DNA of 64,000 nucleotides from an uncultured Bacilli bacterium (GTDB lineage Bacteria; Bacillota_I; Bacilli_A; RF39; UBA660), in NCBI GenBank assembly GCA_934087065.1, contig CAKOIS010000003.1:49346-113345 (forward strand). The letters are read 5' to 3'. Each line of letters opens with the position of its first letter. Positions within the stretch are counted from its first letter, which is position 1. The notes below the pieces were generated by a model. It saw only the letters and a program-made list of their open reading frames with translations. It was not told the DNA's origin and did no database searches. A program made the position numbers and the translations under genes. Positions 51,974 to 61,454 of this stretch are shown in pieces.

Positions 51974-53650
51974 ATGTTAAATGATATCATTAAATTTTTA
52001 AAACCAATATTTGAAGAATTAGAATTAGCTGACTACTTAAAAGTTTCTAGTAGTGATAAGGCTGACTTTCAAATCAACAGTGTCTTTTTGATAGCAAAAG
52101 ATAAACACGTTGCGCCTAAAGAAATTGGAGAAATGTTAGTTAGCAAAATTAATGAAAATGATAATGTTAGTGACTATTTTTCTAAAGTTGAATTTGTTAT
52201 GCCTGGATTTATTAACTTATTTGTAAGTGATAAACTAATTAACAAACACATTAACGAATACATCACAAATGGTTTTGTTGAAAAGACTACAAGTAATGAC
52301 GTGTATTTCTTAGATTATGGTGGCCCTAATGTTGCTAAACCATTACACATTGGACACTTAAGACCTGCAATTATTGGAGAAAGTATTAAGAGAATTTTAA
52401 ATTTAAAGGGATATAAAACAATTGGCGATGTTCATTTAGGGGACTATGGCTTACAAATAGGTGAAGTAATTTATGGACTTAAAAAAGAGAATATTCCACT
52501 AAGTGAATTAAATATAGACTTGTTAAATAGAATATATCCACAGATGAGCGCACTAGCTAAAAGTGATGAAGAAGTATATAATGAATGTAAAAGAATTACA
52601 AGTGAATTACAAAAAGGTAATGCTGAATATAAAGAGTATTACAAAGTAATAAAAGAAGTTAGTGTTAATGATATTAAAAGATTATATGACTACTTAGGAG
52701 TAAGTTTTGACTTATGGCTAGGAGAGAGTGATAGTGAGCCTTATATTCCTAAGTTAATGAAAGAACTAGAGAGTAGAAACTTGGTTGTAGTAGATCAAGG
52801 TGCTAAAATAGTTAATATTAAAAGAGACACTGATAAAAAAGAAATGCCACCAGTAATAGTGGAAAAAAGTGATGGTTCAGCAATATATGCTACAACTGAT
52901 TTAGCTACAATAATGGAAAGAGTAGAAAAGTATAACCCTAAATACATACTATACGTGGTAGATGCTAGACAAAGTTTACACTTTGAAGGAGTATTTAGAA
53001 TAGCTGATATGCTAGGATATACTAATAATTTAGAACACATTGCATTTGGTACTATTAACGGAAGTGATGGTAAACCATTTAAAACAAGAAGTGGTGAAAC
53101 TTTAAAATTAGATGAATTAATAAATAATACTAAAGAAATATTCTTAAGTAAACGTGAAGAAAATAAGAATATGAGTAGTGTTGACTTAGATAAAATAGTT
53201 AATTCAATTATTAAATATGCAGATTTACAAAATAACAGAGAAAAAAGTTATAACTTTGATATAGCTAAATTTAGTGAAGTAAGTGGTAAAACTGGTCCTT
53301 ATATCCTTTATAGTGCACTTCGTATTAGAAAGATACTTACAACAAATACTTTTAACAAAGGTAATGTAAGTGATACTATTTATAATGATATAGATAAGAA
53401 TTTAAGACTTAAACTACTTGACTTTAACAAATATTTAGACAAAGCTATAGAAGATAGATTACCTTCTGTAATAGCTGAGTATGTTTATGATTTAGCTGAC
53501 TTACTAAATAGTTTCTATCAAAACATTAATATAAGTAAGATAGAAGATGAAACAATGAAAAATGATTATTTAAATATATTAGATTTATCATTTAATATAT
53601 TAAAGGAATGCCTAGACTTACTAATCATAGAGCTTCCTAGCGAAATGTAA
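51974..53650 (+). CDS. argS: Arginyl-tRNA synthetase
   Basis: 558 aa. N-terminal Arg-tRNA domain (about 1-100), HIGH motif in GPNVAKPLHIGHLR near 123, a KMSKS-equivalent KTRSGE near 375, and a C-terminal DALR anticodon-binding domain with SGKTGPYILYSALRI. Class I synthetase. GAGGG precedes ATG 51974. No T-box was seen upstream. Confidence 0.96.
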   Translation: MLNDIIKFLKPIFEELELADYLKVSSSDKADFQINSVFLIAKDKHVAPKEIGEMLVSKINENDNVSDYFSKVEFVMPGFINLFVSDKLINKHINEYITNGFVEKTTSNDVYFLDYGGPNVAKPLHIGHLRPAIIGESIKRILNLKGYKTIGDVHLGDYGLQIGEVIYGLKKENIPLSELNIDLLNRIYPQMSALAKSDEEVYNECKRITSELQKGNAEYKEYYKVIKEVSVNDIKRLYDYLGVSFDLWLGESDSEPYIPKLMKELESRNLVVVDQGAKIVNIKRDTDKKEMPPVIVEKSDGSAIYATTDLATIMERVEKYNPKYILYVVDARQSLHFEGVFRIADMLGYTNNLEHIAFGTINGSDGKPFKTRSGETLKLDELINNTKEIFLSKREENKNMSSVDLDKIVNSIIKYADLQNNREKSYNFDIAKFSEVSGKTGPYILYSALRIRKILTTNTFNKGNVSDTIYNDIDKNLRLKLLDFNKYLDKAIEDRLPSVIAEYVYDLADLLNSFYQNINISKIEDETMKNDYLNILDLSFNILKECLDLLIIELPSEM

Positions 53651-53672
53651 GAAGCTTAAGGGCTTCTTTTTT
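53651..53672 (+). terminator. argS terminator
   Basis: GAAGC (53651-53655) and GCTTC (53662-53666), T6 after. Confidence 0.65.
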
Positions 53673-53694
53673 AGAAGATAAGGGATGCGATAAT

Positions 53695-54249
53695 ATGGAA
53701 GAGTTTTATTTAGAAGTACCGTCTATGAATAGAGAAAATGAAATAACAGAATATTGTAATGAGCTAGTTAAATATAATTCTGATATAAACGGTATAGAAG
53801 TATTAACTAGAATACTACATGGCTATACATTTTCTGATACATTAGATTATTCTTTAAGATTAGGTACAGAAGAGTATGCAAAGAAATTAGGAAAAGCTCA
53901 AGTAAAAACATATTTATTAGTTAGAAAAAACGATAATGTAGTAGTTGGTGCATCCAATATCCGCTTTAATTATCCATGTGGTATTAGGAAGTTTGACGGT
54001 AATATCGGATATGGAATTAGACCAACTGAAAGAAGTAAAGGCTATGGTAAAGTTCTTTTATATTTAACTTTATTAGAATGTAAAAAATTAGGACTTGAAG
54101 AAGTAAAGTTAGTTTGTGAAAAAAGCAATATAGCTTCAAATAAAATAGTTTTATCGTTATGTGGGGTATTAAAGATATCTGAAGTTGACCCAAGTGATAA
54201 AATATTAACAAATGTATATAGTATTGTTTTAGATAAAATAAATGAATAA
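53695..54249 (+). CDS. GNAT-family N-acetyltransferase
   Basis: 184 aa. The GNAT core is visible as VVGASNIRFNYP, the acetyl-CoA loop IGYGIRPTERSKGYGKVLL (R/Q-x-x-G-x-G/A) near 103-121, and CEKSNIASNKIVLSL. The tail NVYSIVLDK completes the fold. Similar to predicted acetyltransferases acting on small molecules or proteins; substrate not predictable. Confidence 0.85.
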   Translation: MEEFYLEVPSMNRENEITEYCNELVKYNSDINGIEVLTRILHGYTFSDTLDYSLRLGTEEYAKKLGKAQVKTYLLVRKNDNVVVGASNIRFNYPCGIRKFDGNIGYGIRPTERSKGYGKVLLYLTLLECKKLGLEEVKLVCEKSNIASNKIVLSLCGVLKISEVDPSDKILTNVYSIVLDKINE

Positions 54250-54343
54250 TGGAAGAAGAGAAAATTAAAGCTTAAAAAACTACAATTTGCATTATAAGTA
54301 AAAGTGTGCTATAATAAGTACACTTTTTATTAAGGGGGAAAGT

Positions 54344-56107
54344 ATGAAAGAAGAAATAACTAATTATCCATCAAAAGAAAAACCATGGCTAAAATATTAT
54401 GATTATGATACTGAAAAATTAGAAATTCCTAATATGTCAATTTATCAAATGGCTAGTTTATATAATAAAGATAGACTTGATAATATTGCATTAGATATTA
54501 GAACAGGAAAAAATAATTTCAAAAAAGGTGTTACTATAACATATCGTGAATATTTAAAAAGAATGAGAGAATTTGCTAAGTCTCTTAGTTTGCTTGGAGT
54601 TAAAGAAAATGAAATTATAAGTTTAGTTCTTCCGAATATAATTGAAAGTAGAGTGTCTATTTATGGCTCTAATATTTTGGGTGCAACTCCTTATGCAATT
54701 ACACCACTTTTGGCACCAGAAAAATTTAATACTATAATAGAAGAAAATAATATACAAAATATTTTTATGTTTAGTATGTTCTATGAAAAATATAAAAATG
54801 TTTTAAATATTAGAAAATATAAAAATGTTATATTTTTAGATGGAATGGAAACTATGCCAACATTCTTAAAAGCATATTTAAGATTTAAAAATAACATTAA
54901 AGTACCTACTGGAGATAATTTTATATCTTATGAAGAATTTATAAGAGAAGGAAAAAAATTAAAGAAAGAAATTACACCTTATTATGAAGAAGATCATACT
55001 GCTATAATTGTAGGTACAAGTGGTACTACTGGAGTTCCAAAAGGAGTATGTTTAACTGATAAAAATTTAAATGCTGCAGCAACAAGCCATATTAGTACTG
55101 GATTATTTGAAGAAAATGATGTATTTTTAGACGTTTTACTTCAGTCGATTGCGTATGGTGTTTCTGCAATGCATTATACTACATGTGGTGGATTAAAGTC
55201 AGTATTGATTCCTGAGCTCGTAAGTGATAAACTTGCATATTTGTTAAAAACGATAAACCCTGATCATTTTCTAGGTGGGCCAATTCACTGTTTAAATATA
55301 GCAAAAAGTGAAGAGTTTAAAAGAGGAGAATTAAAACCAATTAAAAACTATGTTTCAGGTGGAGCAACTTTAAAGAAAGAACTTGAAAAAAAACTTAATA
55401 AAGTTGATGAGAATTTTAAAGAAAATGGAACTAGAAGTGACTTGTTTGTAAGACAAGGATTGGGTTCAACAGAAAATACAGGTGGTGGTTTATATCAAAT
55501 GCCAGGTTCATACAAATTCGGTAGTGTTGGAATTCCACTTCCATTAAATACAATTGGAGTTTTTACTCCTGGAACAGATATAGAACTCCCATTTAATACT
55601 ATGGGTGAATTATGTATAACTGGTCCATGTGTAATGAAAGAATATTTGAATAATGAAGAAGAAACAAACAAAGTTCTAAAAAAACATAGTGATGGTAAAG
55701 TGTGGCTTCATATGGGTGATATAGGTTATATAGATGAAGATGGATGTTTTTTCCATAAGCACAGATTAAGTGATATATTTATGAGAAGAGGATTTAATGT
55801 ACATCCTGGTAAAATAACTGAGTTATTAAATACAATTCCTGAAATTAAAGCAGTTGGAGTAATTGTTGTAGAACATCCAATTGAAGAAATGGTTCCAATT
55901 GCGTGTATCTCATTATATAATGAATTTGATAATGATAAAGTAAAAGAAAAAATAGAAAATATTTGTAAAAATAATTTAGACGATATGGCGATTCCTTATG
56001 AGTATGTTTATATGGAAGAATTACCATTAAACGCAGGTGGAAAAGTTAACATACCTTTACTAAAAAGTATGTATGAAGAAAAAAATAGTTTAAAACTTAA
56101 AAAATGA
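54344..56107 (+). CDS. AMP-binding acyl-CoA synthetase/ligase
   Basis: 587 aa ANL-superfamily enzyme. Motif A3 GTSGTTGVPKG near 225, A5 GLGSTENTGG near 375, A8 MGDIGYIDEDGCFF near 460 and the A10 Lys in LPLNAGGKVNIP near 570. It activates a carboxylate as acyl-AMP and probably transfers it to CoA; the substrate is unknown. No acyl carrier or polyketide gene is near. AAGGGGG precedes the ATG. Confidence 0.88.
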   Translation: MKEEITNYPSKEKPWLKYYDYDTEKLEIPNMSIYQMASLYNKDRLDNIALDIRTGKNNFKKGVTITYREYLKRMREFAKSLSLLGVKENEIISLVLPNIIESRVSIYGSNILGATPYAITPLLAPEKFNTIIEENNIQNIFMFSMFYEKYKNVLNIRKYKNVIFLDGMETMPTFLKAYLRFKNNIKVPTGDNFISYEEFIREGKKLKKEITPYYEEDHTAIIVGTSGTTGVPKGVCLTDKNLNAAATSHISTGLFEENDVFLDVLLQSIAYGVSAMHYTTCGGLKSVLIPELVSDKLAYLLKTINPDHFLGGPIHCLNIAKSEEFKRGELKPIKNYVSGGATLKKELEKKLNKVDENFKENGTRSDLFVRQGLGSTENTGGGLYQMPGSYKFGSVGIPLPLNTIGVFTPGTDIELPFNTMGELCITGPCVMKEYLNNEEETNKVLKKHSDGKVWLHMGDIGYIDEDGCFFHKHRLSDIFMRRGFNVHPGKITELLNTIPEIKAVGVIVVEHPIEEMVPIACISLYNEFDNDKVKEKIENICKNNLDDMAIPYEYVYMEELPLNAGGKVNIPLLKSMYEEKNSLKLKK

Positions 56108-56129
56108 AATTAATAGTTTCATTTTTTTT
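56102..56129 (+). terminator. Terminator of the acyl-CoA synthetase gene
   Basis: AAATGAAA (56102-56109) pairs with TTTCATTT (56117-56124), followed by T4. Confidence 0.7.
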
Positions 56130-56168
56130 CTTAGTATAGTATAATTGTATCATAAGGAAGTGCATAGA

Positions 56169-57995
56169 ATGAGTATAGTAAGTTTTTCAATTTGTAGTTT
56201 TATATTCGTATTAATGTTTATAATATTTTACTTTTCAAAAGAAAGATTAAATACATTAGATACTAAAATGTATTCATATATTTTGGTGACAAATATAATT
56301 GGAATAATGATAGATGTTTTTGGCTATTTCATTTTTAAAATATATGGTTCAGAGTCTTTTATTAGTATATTGATATCTAAGTTTTATTTGGTTTATTATT
56401 TTTTATGGGCGTACTTCTTTCTTTTATATATATTTGTTATATCTTTTAGAGAAAAATCAGAATATTTATTACAAAAAAAGTTTACAAAGCCATCAATTAT
56501 TTTAACATCAATATTCATTTCCCTTATCATATTAATAATGCCAATTCAAATAACTTATGAAGATAATGTTGCTTATTCAAGTGGATTAAGTGTAAATATG
56601 GTTTATGGCTTGTGCTTTATAATGGTAGGTATAATGCTATATTGTTTGCTTAAAAATTTAAAGAAAATCAGTACTAAAGAGTATATTCCACTTTTAACAT
56701 TTATGGTTTTATCCACATTCTGTATGATTATTCAAAAGACTTATCCAGAAATTACACTTATGTTAATGTGTCATTCAATAGTAACAAGTTTAATGTACTT
56801 CACAATAGAAAACCCAGATGTTAAAATGGTTAAAGAACTAGAAGTAGCTAAGAATGAAGCTGAGAAAGCAAATCATGCAAAAAGTGAATTCTTAAGTAGT
56901 ATGTCTCATGAACTTAGAACACCACTTAATGCAATAATTTGTTTTAGTGAATTATTAGAAAGCAAAGATGGGTTAGATAATGAAGGTAAAGATTTCGCAA
57001 AAGATATAGTAAGTGCTAGTCATAACTTGTTAGATTTAGTAAATGGAGTACTAGATATCAGTAAAATTGAAGCAGGTAAGATGGAACTTATAAATAAAGA
57101 ATATAATTCACAGGAGTTATTTAATTCACTTAGTACAATGGTAATTCCTAGAATTGGGGATAAACCAATTGATTTTAAAACTGTTATAGCAAGTGATATA
57201 CCTCCAGTACTTAAAGGTGATACTGGTAAATTAAAACAAATAATATTAAACTTACTTACAAATGCAGTTAAATATACTGATAAAGGTTTTATAAAGTATA
57301 GAATAGAGTGTATTAATGACTTTAAAAACAATCAAACTAAATTAATAATAACTGTCACTGATACTGGTCGTGGGATTAAAAAGGAAGATATTGATAGATT
57401 ATTTAAAAAGTTTGAAAGACTAGAAGAAGACAGAAATACTTCGATTGAAGGAACAGGCCTAGGGCTTGCAATAACCGAAAGTTTGGCTGAATTAATGGGT
57501 GGAAAGATAACTGTTATTTCAGATTATGGTAAAGGGTCAACTTTTAAATTTGTAGTTGTTCAAGAAATAGTAAATAAAGAAAGTAATTTAATAGTTAATG
57601 AACAAACAATTTTAAACTATGAAACATTTGATGGAAAGAAAGTTCTTGTAGTAGACGACTCAAAACTAAACTTAAAAGTAGCTGAAAACGTTTTAAAGAA
57701 TTTTAAGGTTACTACTGAAACAGTTACAAGTGGATTAGAATGTTTAAGTTGTGTAAATAGTAAAAAGTATGATATAATATTTATGGATATAATGATGCCT
57801 AATATGAATGGGGTAGAAGTATTGAAAAAGCTAAGAGAAGAAAAAGTAAATATTCCAGTAATCGCTTTAACTGCTGATGCGATAGAAGGGCAAGAAGAAA
57901 AATATATAAGTGAAGGATTTGATGGTTATTTATCAAAACCAATAGATAAAACTAAACTTAAAGTTATATTAAATAAGTATTTGAAAGGAGAATAG
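56169..57995 (+). CDS. Hybrid sensor histidine kinase with C-terminal receiver
   Basis: 608 aa from ATG 56169 (AAGGAAG upstream). About seven membrane spans in residues 5-220, coiled segment, HisKA with H247 (MSHELRTPLNAI), HATPase with NLLTNAVKYT and GTGLGLAI, then a receiver with D540 (FMDIMMPNMNG). The seven-span sensor resembles 7TM receptor kinases. With the next gene (Hpt plus second receiver) all four phosphorelay modules are present. Confidence 0.92.
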   Translation: MSIVSFSICSFIFVLMFIIFYFSKERLNTLDTKMYSYILVTNIIGIMIDVFGYFIFKIYGSESFISILISKFYLVYYFLWAYFFLLYIFVISFREKSEYLLQKKFTKPSIILTSIFISLIILIMPIQITYEDNVAYSSGLSVNMVYGLCFIMVGIMLYCLLKNLKKISTKEYIPLLTFMVLSTFCMIIQKTYPEITLMLMCHSIVTSLMYFTIENPDVKMVKELEVAKNEAEKANHAKSEFLSSMSHELRTPLNAIICFSELLESKDGLDNEGKDFAKDIVSASHNLLDLVNGVLDISKIEAGKMELINKEYNSQELFNSLSTMVIPRIGDKPIDFKTVIASDIPPVLKGDTGKLKQIILNLLTNAVKYTDKGFIKYRIECINDFKNNQTKLIITVTDTGRGIKKEDIDRLFKKFERLEEDRNTSIEGTGLGLAITESLAELMGGKITVISDYGKGSTFKFVVVQEIVNKESNLIVNEQTILNYETFDGKKVLVVDDSKLNLKVAENVLKNFKVTTETVTSGLECLSCVNSKKYDIIFMDIMMPNMNGVEVLKKLREEKVNIPVIALTADAIEGQEEKYISEGFDGYLSKPIDKTKLKVILNKYLKGE

Positions 57996-57997
57996 TT

Positions 57998-58729
57998 ATG
58001 AATAGTGAATACTTAAAAAGTGCAGGTATTAATGTAGAAGAGGTACTAGAGTTTTGGGGAGATATTGATGCTTATAGTGAAAATCTAATTGAGTTTTTAA
58101 ACACTATAGATACAAGAATTAATGAACTAAAAAGCTATAAAGATAATAAAGAAATAAGTAGTTATACAATGCTTTGTCATAGTTTAAAGAGTGAAGCAAG
58201 ATATTTGGGCTTGAATGAATTATCTAAGGTATTTCTTACTCATGAAGAAAAAGGAAGAGAAGGTAATACTACTTATATAGAAAGTAATTTTAGTGAAATA
58301 GAAAATGCTATAGCTAAAGTCAAATCAAAATTAAAAGACTATGTTAATAGTGGAAATATTAAAAAGAATTTACTTGTAGTAGATGACTCAAATATTATAA
58401 TTAATTATATAGAAAATATAGTAAAAGAAAATTATAATGTAGTAAGAGCAAATAATGGAATTGAAGCAATAAACAAATTAAATGAAAATATCTATGCAAT
58501 GCTTCTTGATATAAATATGCCTAAGAGTAATGGAATTGATGTATTAAAATATTTAACTGATAATGATTTGATGGATAAAGTTCCTGTGGTTATTATAACT
58601 GGAAATGATACTAAAGATGCTATTAAAGAAGTACTTGGATATAGTGTGCTTGATGTTTTAAATAAGCCATTTAGTGTAGATAATATTAAAAGAGTTTTAT
58701 CATTAATTGAGAATTTTCATAATAATTAG
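57998..58729 (+). CDS. Hpt phosphotransfer + receiver protein
   Basis: 243 aa, two bases after the hybrid kinase. An N-terminal Hpt domain with H61 (LCHSLKSEARYLG), then a receiver with D171 (LLDINMPKSNG), Thr near 198 (ITGND) and Lys near 224 (NKPFS). No DNA-binding or enzymatic output domain. It should accept phosphate from the hybrid kinase through H61, with D171 as terminal or regulatory acceptor; the output remains to be found. Confidence 0.88.
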   Translation: MNSEYLKSAGINVEEVLEFWGDIDAYSENLIEFLNTIDTRINELKSYKDNKEISSYTMLCHSLKSEARYLGLNELSKVFLTHEEKGREGNTTYIESNFSEIENAIAKVKSKLKDYVNSGNIKKNLLVVDDSNIIINYIENIVKENYNVVRANNGIEAINKLNENIYAMLLDINMPKSNGIDVLKYLTDNDLMDKVPVVIITGNDTKDAIKEVLGYSVLDVLNKPFSVDNIKRVLSLIENFHNN

Positions 58730-58746
58730 TTAATGTAAATATATTT

Positions 58747-58781
58747 CACACAATTTTCAAAATTGTGTGGATTTTTTTTAT
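58747..58781 (+). terminator. Phosphorelay operon terminator
   Basis: CACACAATT (58747-58755) pairs with AATTGTGTG (58761-58769), T run after. Confidence 0.8.
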
Positions 58782-58787
58782 TTAGTG

Positions 58788-58796
58788 TGATACAAT
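58788..58796 (+). promoter_or_regulatory. Extended -10 promoter for the surface protein
   Basis: TG-A-TACAAT (58788-58796): an extended -10 element, with no clear -35 box. Confidence 0.45.
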
Positions 58797-58816
58797 TAAC
58801 AATAGGAGGGATAGAA

Positions 58817-60952
58817 ATGAAAAATTTCAAAAAAGTAGTTTTAACAATCTTGTTAGGCGTAGCAGTAATTTTGCCATCATCTGTATATGCTTTAACAGAA
58901 GTTAAAAACGAAGAAGAATTAAAAAACGCTATTAAAGATGGCGGAGAAATAGTTCTTCAAGACAATATAACATTAACTGACATTATAGAAATAAAAGATG
59001 GTAATGTTATAATTAATATGAATAGTAAGAATATTACTATTGAAAAAGGTGCTTTTAAGATTTTTAAAGGCAAAGTTGAATTTACTGGAAAAGGAACAAT
59101 CAAAGATGTACGTGAAGGTAACTCATGTACAGTTTGGGCATATGGTTCGACTAATTTAAAAGATAGTGAGTACACAACTTTGAATATAGGTAAAGATGTT
59201 ACTATTGATACTACTCAATGGGGTGTATGCCTTGGTAATGCTGTTAAAGAAAATAAAGTTGCATATGGTTTAACTTTAAATTTTGATGGTAAAATTATAA
59301 GTTCTGGTATTGAAAGTGGAGGAATGACAATTTTTGGTAATGTAAAAAATGGATGTTCTTATGACAAAAAATGTGATTTAACAAACGCTCCAGTCATTAA
59401 TATTGGAAAAACAGCAAATATAAAAGCTTATGGTGATGTAGCTTTGTATGGAGCTGGAATAGGTATTTGGAATATTAATGGCGGTTCTTTTGAAAGTATG
59501 AGTGTTATTGGTATTAAAAGTGGTAAATTAATTATAAATGATGGCTTATTTACTGCTACAGGGGATCCTAAAACTGGAAAATTGTATGGTGATGGAATAT
59601 ATTCTACTGGAAGTTCAATTCAAATTGAAAATAACAAGGGATATGCTAGCAACATGGAAATCGTTATTAATGGTGGAACATTTAATTCAAAGAAAGGCTT
59701 AAGTATTTATCATTATCCACCAACTGATTCAAATAACGCTTTAAATTCTATTGTAATTAATGGTGGCGTGTTTAATGCTAAATTTGAATTATTAAAAAAT
59801 GATAATGTAACTATCGAATATGGTAAGTTTGCAAGTGAAATAGTTGACTTATTAAAAAATGGTTATGTTCAATTATTTACAGATGGTGTTTATACACCAA
59901 GTAATATAATAGGTGGTTCTGCTGGACTATTAATCAATGGAAAAACAACTATTGATTATATCAAACCAGGAGAAGAAGTTACTATAAGTACAATGGGTAT
60001 GTATGAATTAGAAAGTTTAGACATAACAACATCTGATGATGAAAAAGTAACTGTTAAAGATAACAAATTTATTATGCCTAACAAACTTGTTAGAGTAAAT
60101 GCTAAGACAATTGAATTATACGAAATACTATTTGATCCAAATGAGAATGTAAAAGTTACTTTTACAGTTGATGGAGTAGAAAAAGATATAGCTAAAGAAG
60201 GAAGTAAAGTTAAATTTAATTATACTGTAAAAGAAGGTTATGTTGTTAAGAGTATTTCTTTAGTAAATACTTATACTGATAAAGAAGTAGAAGTTAAAGA
60301 TAATACTTTCACAATGCCTGATGGTTCAGTTGAATTAAAAATAGTTACTACAGAAAAAGGCGAAGTTAAGGAAGTAACTAAACCTATAGAAGTTAGCAAA
60401 GATGTTGACAAAGAAATAGTAGAAGATTTATCTAAAGTAAAACTTGATAATACTAAAACAGGATTATTAGAATCAGTTGATACTTCTAAATTAGAAGGTG
60501 TAACAGAAACTGATAAAGTAGAAGTTTCTATTAAAGCTACATTAAATAGTTATGATAAAGAAAAAAATACTTTAGTATTTGATATTAAGCCTTTTTATAG
60601 TATTAATGGTACAGAAAAAGGAATTATTCCTAATAATCTATTAACTAAAACTATAAAAATTGAATTACCTGTTCCTAGTAGTGTTACTGATACTCATGTT
60701 AAAGTAGTACACAAATCTGGAGAAAAGGTAATTGATACTAAAAATTACGAAATTAAAACAAGAGGAGATAGTAAGTATATTACTATTGAAACAGAAAGTT
60801 TCTCAACATTTGAATTAAGTTTCTATACACCAAGCACTGTAGAAAACCCAACTACAGGTGATGGTAGTATTGGTTATATCTTACTTACTGTAATTTCATT
60901 ACTTGGTTTAGCAAGTGGATATGGTTTACTTAAACATTCAATGAATAAATAA
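58817..60952 (+). CDS. Sortase-anchored surface protein with beta-helix region
   Basis: 711 aa from ATG 58817 (GGAGGG). Signal peptide at 1-28 (KKVVLTILLGVAVILP...VYA). Residues about 30-350 are rich in xINGGxF turns, suggesting a pectate-lyase-like beta-helix. Two beta domains follow (about 380-540), then a final domain. The C-terminus has N677-PTTG-D682, a membrane span and a KHSMNK tail: a sortase sorting signal of NPxTG type. It was presumably attached to the wall by a sortase encoded elsewhere. Confidence 0.88.
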   Translation: MKNFKKVVLTILLGVAVILPSSVYALTEVKNEEELKNAIKDGGEIVLQDNITLTDIIEIKDGNVIINMNSKNITIEKGAFKIFKGKVEFTGKGTIKDVREGNSCTVWAYGSTNLKDSEYTTLNIGKDVTIDTTQWGVCLGNAVKENKVAYGLTLNFDGKIISSGIESGGMTIFGNVKNGCSYDKKCDLTNAPVINIGKTANIKAYGDVALYGAGIGIWNINGGSFESMSVIGIKSGKLIINDGLFTATGDPKTGKLYGDGIYSTGSSIQIENNKGYASNMEIVINGGTFNSKKGLSIYHYPPTDSNNALNSIVINGGVFNAKFELLKNDNVTIEYGKFASEIVDLLKNGYVQLFTDGVYTPSNIIGGSAGLLINGKTTIDYIKPGEEVTISTMGMYELESLDITTSDDEKVTVKDNKFIMPNKLVRVNAKTIELYEILFDPNENVKVTFTVDGVEKDIAKEGSKVKFNYTVKEGYVVKSISLVNTYTDKEVEVKDNTFTMPDGSVELKIVTTEKGEVKEVTKPIEVSKDVDKEIVEDLSKVKLDNTKTGLLESVDTSKLEGVTETDKVEVSIKATLNSYDKEKNTLVFDIKPFYSINGTEKGIIPNNLLTKTIKIELPVPSSVTDTHVKVVHKSGEKVIDTKNYEIKTRGDSKYITIETESFSTFELSFYTPSTVENPTTGDGSIGYILLTVISLLGLASGYGLLKHSMNK

Positions 60953-60965
60953 GTAAAATATTAAC

Positions 60966-60994
60966 AAAGGTACTTGAAAAAGTATCTTTTTTTT
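60966..60994 (+). terminator. Surface protein terminator
   Basis: AAAGGTACTT (60966-60975) pairs with AAGTATCTTT (60980-60989), one G-U pair, T run after. Confidence 0.8.
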
Positions 60995-61064
60995 GATATT
61001 ATTATAATGTAATAGCGAGAGTAACAAAAAATCTCAAGCTTTAAAAAATAAAGGAGAGATACAC

Positions 61065-61127
61065 ATGAAAACAAAAAATGCTGTAAAACCTAGTATGGGG
61101 GGGGGGTATATTAAGACTAATAATTAA
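61065..61127 (+). CDS. Short ORF carrying a G10 tract
   Basis: 20 aa (MKTKNAVKPSMGGGYIKTNN) with a good AAGGAGA site 7 bases before its ATG. The run of ten G (61097-61106) is extraordinary in such AT-rich DNA. With nine G the frame would run on to about 35 aa, ending at TAA inside the next terminator; with eleven it would stop after 14 aa. This is the classic form of a slippage-prone, phase-variable tract. A TATAAT sits at 61003-61008. Whether the peptide matters is unknown. Confidence 0.5.
   Translation: MKTKNAVKPSMGGGYIKTNN
61097..61106 (+). repeat. Poly-G tract, ten bases
   Basis: Ten consecutive G, the only such homopolymer I see in the window; a candidate slipped-strand mutation site. 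Confidence 0.9.
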
Positions 61128-61152
61128 TCTTAATGGTTTTTCATGTGCAATA

Positions 61153-61182
61153 AAATGGATAGAATAATTCTACCCATTTTTT
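61153..61182 (+). terminator. Terminator between the G-tract ORF and the XRE gene
   Basis: AAATGG-TAGAAT and ATTCTA-CCATTT form a 12-bp stem with one internal mismatch, then T run. It would separate the short ORF transcript from the regulator. Confidence 0.8.
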
Positions 61183-61206
61183 CGTGTGTAAGAAAAGAGG
61201 TAAGGT

Positions 61207-61449
61207 ATGACAAATGAAGAATTAAAAAAAATTGTTGGAAGAAACGTAAAAAAGTATAGGCTTATATATAACGCGTACAACAAAGAAAAACTTACTCAGA
61301 AAGGCTTAGCTGAAAAGATAGGTGCAAGAACTCCTCTTATAGGTGCTTTGGAGAGTGATAACAACAACATAGGAGTAAGTATATATAACTTATATATGAT
61401 AAGTAAAGTATTAAATGTACCAATAGAAAAGTTTTTTGAGGAGGAATAA
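61207..61449 (+). CDS. XRE-family helix-turn-helix regulator
   Basis: 80 aa, a single HTH domain (LTQKGLAEKIGARTPLIGALE) with EKFFEEE tail. AGGTAAGG before ATG 61207. It ends 5 bases before the large surface protein, so the two are probably co-transcribed and this protein likely regulates that locus (inference). Confidence 0.85.
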   Translation: MTNEELKKIVGRNVKKYRLIYNAYNKEKLTQKGLAEKIGARTPLIGALESDNNNIGVSIYNLYMISKVLNVPIEKFFEEE

Positions 61450-61454
61450 AGTAT

